A DNA stretch of 48,383 bases from Acidobacteriaceae bacterium (GTDB taxonomy: Bacteria; Acidobacteriota; Terriglobia; Bryobacterales; Bryobacteraceae), in contig CAJCIT010000101.1 of the NCBI GenBank assembly GCA_903970405.1, positions 1-48,383 of the forward strand, written 5' to 3'. This document shows, one piece after another, positions 46,079 through 48,383 of the stretch. The notes beneath the pieces were generated by a model. That model was not told the DNA's origin. It did not search any database and saw only the letters and a program-made list of their open reading frames with translations. Position 1 is the stretch's first letter; every line of letters begins with the position of its first letter. A program made the translations under genes and the position numbers.

Positions 46079-47290
46079 GTGATCCGGCATCAGAATGCGC
46101 AAGACACGGTGGTTCGCGGCGCTTGGCTCGGCACGCTGGCGCTCTTTCTGATTCACGGTCTGGTGATCGCGGCCTGGGTCTCGCGGATACCCAGCGTTCA
46201 GATTTCACTTGGTCTCACTAATGCCGCTCTGGGCTTTTCGCTTCTCGGAGCGGCCGTCGGATCTGTCGCCTCGATCCCCATAGCGGGCAAGCTAGTTAGT
46301 CGATATGGAAGCCGCCGGGTCACTGAGTTCAGCACGTATGCCTTCTGCCTCGCGCTCAATGCGCCTGGCTTGGGCAGGAATGCGTTCGGGTTGTTTCTGG
46401 GACTTATCGTGCTCGGCGCCTCGGCCGGCATGATGGATGTCGCGATGAATGCGCAAGGCGTGCTGGTGGAGAAGCATCGGCGTCAATCGTCGATGTCGCG
46501 GCTTCATGGGATGTTCAGCCTGGGTGCGATGGCCGGAGCAATGGCAGGCGGCATCGTAGCCGGCCAGCACATTTCGGTCGGTTGGCATTTTCTGGTAGCC
46601 TCAGTGGTCTTTCTGATTTGCTCGGTTCCCGCCACGCGGGCCCTCATGGAGTCGCCCGAGCACGAAGTCCGCAGCCGGGAAACCCAGCACGAGCGGATCA
46701 CACGGATGCCGAAAGTGGTTTGGGCCCTAAGCGGGATCGCCTTTTGCATCCTCCTGAGCGAAGGCGCCATGGCGGATTGGACCGCCGTCTACCTGCGGCA
46801 GAGCTTTGCAGTGGGTCCGGCGACTGCCGCCACAGGCTACGCCGTCTTCTCGGCAGCCATGGCGATCTTCCGCCTTATTGGAGACCACGTCACGATGCGA
46901 CTTGGAAACGTTCGAACGGTTCGGAACGGAAGCGTGATCGCTGCTTTCGGACTGACGGTTGCGATTCTGGCCCCGACCGCCTCCTGGGCTATGCCGGGAT
47001 TCGCCGCTATCGGGATAGGCTTTTCCGTTATCGTGCCTCTGGTGTTTGGAGCGGCGGGCCGTGTCCCCGGGGTAAGTCCGGGCGCGGGCATTGCCACAGT
47101 CACCGGTCTCGGCTTCCTGGGCTTTCTGATCGGGCCGCCGCTTCTTGGATTCGTCTCGCAGTTAGTCACCCTGCGCGGATCGTTCGGAATTGTCCTGGCG
47201 CTTTGTTTAATTGCGGCAACACTATCCAGATTTCTTCGAGACGCGCAATCCGCGCCAGGAGCGTGGGATGAACCAAGCCCCATCGTCTGA
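46079..47290 (+). CDS. Major facilitator superfamily transporter (YbjJ/fucose-permease-like)
   Basis: The 403-residue protein has 12 predicted TM segments and MFS landmarks. The loop 2-3 motif region GKLVSRYGSRRVTEF is present, as is ASAGMMDVAMNAQGVLVEKH in TM5, a block typical of the FucP/YbjJ-like branch whose members carry sugars or unknown small molecules. It starts with GTG at 46079; a second GTG at 46109 is possible. It overlaps the HAD phosphatase gene by 23 bases, so the two are coupled. A transporter plus a HAD sugar-phosphatase recalls ybjJ-ybjI of enterobacteria. The substrate is unknown. Confidence 0.88.
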   Translation: MIRHQNAQDTVVRGAWLGTLALFLIHGLVIAAWVSRIPSVQISLGLTNAALGFSLLGAAVGSVASIPIAGKLVSRYGSRRVTEFSTYAFCLALNAPGLGRNAFGLFLGLIVLGASAGMMDVAMNAQGVLVEKHRRQSSMSRLHGMFSLGAMAGAMAGGIVAGQHISVGWHFLVASVVFLICSVPATRALMESPEHEVRSRETQHERITRMPKVVWALSGIAFCILLSEGAMADWTAVYLRQSFAVGPATAATGYAVFSAAMAIFRLIGDHVTMRLGNVRTVRNGSVIAAFGLTVAILAPTASWAMPGFAAIGIGFSVIVPLVFGAAGRVPGVSPGAGIATVTGLGFLGFLIGPPLLGFVSQLVTLRGSFGIVLALCLIAATLSRFLRDAQSAPGAWDEPSPIV

Positions 47291-47954
47291 GCCAGTTTGG
47301 TTCGACTGCCAGGCGTTGCTGTTTGACCTTGACGGGACGCTGGTCGATTCGTCAGGCGCCGTTGTGCGTGCGTGGGAGTGGTGGGCGCACGGCCATAACA
47401 TTGACGTCGCCAGAATTCTCAAGATTTCGCATGGCCGCCCCAGCCGGGACGTGATTCGCGAAATTGCCCCTGATCTGGACCACGTTGAGGAAGGGCGGCG
47501 CATTCTCAGAAGAGAGGAACAAGACCGAGAAGGATTGGTGCTGATTCCAGGCGCCGATCATGTCGTCGCCACTGCCCAAGCGGGGCGTTGGACGGTTGTC
47601 ACTTCCTGCCCTCGCAACCTTGCCCGAATTCGTCTGGAGGCAGTAGGGCTTCCGGTCCCCGCTACCATTGTCACAGCCGATCAGATCACGCGGGCCAAGC
47701 CTGATCCGGAGGCTTTTCTGCTGGGCGCGGAGCGTCTGGGAGTCGCACCGGAAAACTGCGTCGTGTTTGAAGATGCGCCTGCGGGAATCCAGGGAGCGAA
47801 GGCCGCCGGTATGCGCGTTATTGCCGTGCAGTTTCACAATCTGCCCGTAGCGCTGCCGGTCACGGATGCCGTCATCCCGGATTACCGGAGCGTTGAACTG
47901 ACTCCAACCGATAATGGCTGGCGCCTGGGAATTCGGACGCTGGATAGGGGTTAA
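47268..47954 (+). CDS. HAD-superfamily phosphatase (beta-phosphoglucomutase/sugar-phosphatase type)
   Basis: The 228-residue protein has all HAD motifs: motif I ALLFDLDGTLVDSSG with D20 and D22, motif II VVTSCPR (T112/S113), motif III lysine K143 in RAKPDPEAF, and motif IV VVFEDAPAGIQGAKAAG with E167 and D168. The helical cap between residues about 30 and 95 is of the C1 type found in sugar phosphatases and beta-phosphoglucomutases. It likely removes or moves phosphate on a small sugar phosphate. ATG 47268 (AGGAG eight bases upstream) is preferred and overlaps the MFS gene by 23 bases. Confidence 0.9.
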   Translation: MNQAPSSEPVWFDCQALLFDLDGTLVDSSGAVVRAWEWWAHGHNIDVARILKISHGRPSRDVIREIAPDLDHVEEGRRILRREEQDREGLVLIPGADHVVATAQAGRWTVVTSCPRNLARIRLEAVGLPVPATIVTADQITRAKPDPEAFLLGAERLGVAPENCVVFEDAPAGIQGAKAAGMRVIAVQFHNLPVALPVTDAVIPDYRSVELTPTDNGWRLGIRTLDRG

Positions 47955-48023
47955 GTGCAATGCCGAATATGGATCGACGAGCGTGTCGGGCCGTCAGCCC
48001 TGCTACCCTGAGACCCGCGCCAC

Positions 48024-48383
48024 ATGCATGAGTACGACGTTGTCTTGAAGCGCTTGCTGGAGAAGTCGCACCAGCGCCTCACCGGCGAGACGGTGGTGCG
48101 TTGGCTGCCCACCGAACTGCCCATCGTGCAGAACCTGCGCGTCGACTTGCTCGGGGAAACGGCGGATGGCGAGCTGATCCAGATCGAGGTGCAGAGCACG
48201 AACCAGACCGGCATGGGTCTCCGGATGCTGGAATATCTGGTCCATGTGAATCGACTGTACGGGCGCGTGCCGCGGCAAATTCTTCTGTACGTGGGCCGGG
48301 AACGCTTGCGGATGGACAGTCAATACAGGTGGGCGGATGGCGAGGCCAGGTTCACGCTGATTGACATGCGGGAGGTGGACGGC
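48024..48383 (+). CDS. Rpn-family PD-(D/E)XK nuclease-like protein (C-terminus cut by window edge)
   Basis: Reading from ATG 48024 gives 120 codons without a stop to the right edge: MHEYDVVLKRLLEK near the start, LRVDLLGET at about 44, then LIQIEVQSTNQTGMGLRMLE, YLVHVNRLYGRVPRQ and ILLYVG. RVDLLGE and QIEVQS have the D...ExQ arrangement of the PD-(D/E)XK site in Rpn and related transposase-like nucleases. The short QSTNQTGMGLRMLEY block is typical of Rpn-like proteins in acidobacterial and cyanobacterial genomes. Rpn proteins are nucleases that promote recA-independent recombination, and this branch is uncharacterised. It lies 69 bases after the HAD gene. Confidence 0.8.
   Translation, partial: MHEYDVVLKRLLEKSHQRLTGETVVRWLPTELPIVQNLRVDLLGETADGELIQIEVQSTNQTGMGLRMLEYLVHVNRLYGRVPRQILLYVGRERLRMDSQYRWADGEARFTLIDMREVDG

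Overview
The window reads as a chromosomal segment of a GC-rich (about 60%) Acidobacteriota bacterium, most likely Bryobacterales (Solibacter-like). This lineage call is an inference from family content: an N-terminal fragment of the acidobacterial VWFA-related family, an FG-GAP/ASPIC-UnbV protein, a PEP-CTERM protein, several Uma2-type nucleases, a 2257-residue surface protein built from SBBP and choice-of-anchor-D modules, and dispersed repeats that read through as ...PDGRGSE or PLAYARGSE. No rRNA, tRNA, CRISPR array, integrase or intact insertion sequence was recognised.

Layout. 1-2370 (minus): a GNAT acetyltransferase cut by the left edge, behind a serine beta-lactamase-like hydrolase. 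2538-6407 (plus): a likely operon of a PLP class V aminotransferase, an amino-acid permease and a ManD-type enolase-superfamily dehydratase. 6608-13039 (plus): secreted GH44 glucanase, SnoaL-like protein, secreted esterase, HemD-like protein and an unknown secreted protein. 13081-15727 (minus): a sulfatase-fold enzyme followed by an FG-GAP/ASPIC protein. 15849-17504: glucose-6-phosphate isomerase, convergent with a PEP-CTERM protein. 18411-28384 (minus): a complete MdtABC-type tripartite efflux operon (adaptor, MdtB-like pump, MdtC-like pump, STAS protein, outer-membrane lipoprotein). Its two pump genes are separated by a 294-bp cluster of palindromic repeats.

28736-36186: an unknown membrane protein with an internal duplication, a Rossmann-fold oxidoreductase, Uma2, the Der and TypA GTPases, then a decaying tandem array of Uma2 genes (one intact, one with an amber codon, one reduced to a C-terminal scrap) and the truncated VWFA-family gene. 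36195-42968 (minus): the giant surface protein. 43274-47954: a DeoR-type regulator with a HyuA-like gene, divergent from an MFS transporter overlapping a HAD phosphatase, resembling a small catabolic locus. The right edge cuts an Rpn/PD-(D/E)XK-type nuclease gene.

The most unusual material is (i) the two related dispersed repeat types, at least ten copies, some as head-to-head palindromes and one cluster inside the efflux operon; (ii) the Uma2 array caught in decay; (iii) the STAS protein inside the efflux operon, which lacks the usual phosphorylatable serine; and (iv) the duplicated H-D-R membrane protein. Nothing here is claimed to be a proven new defence or mobile system.
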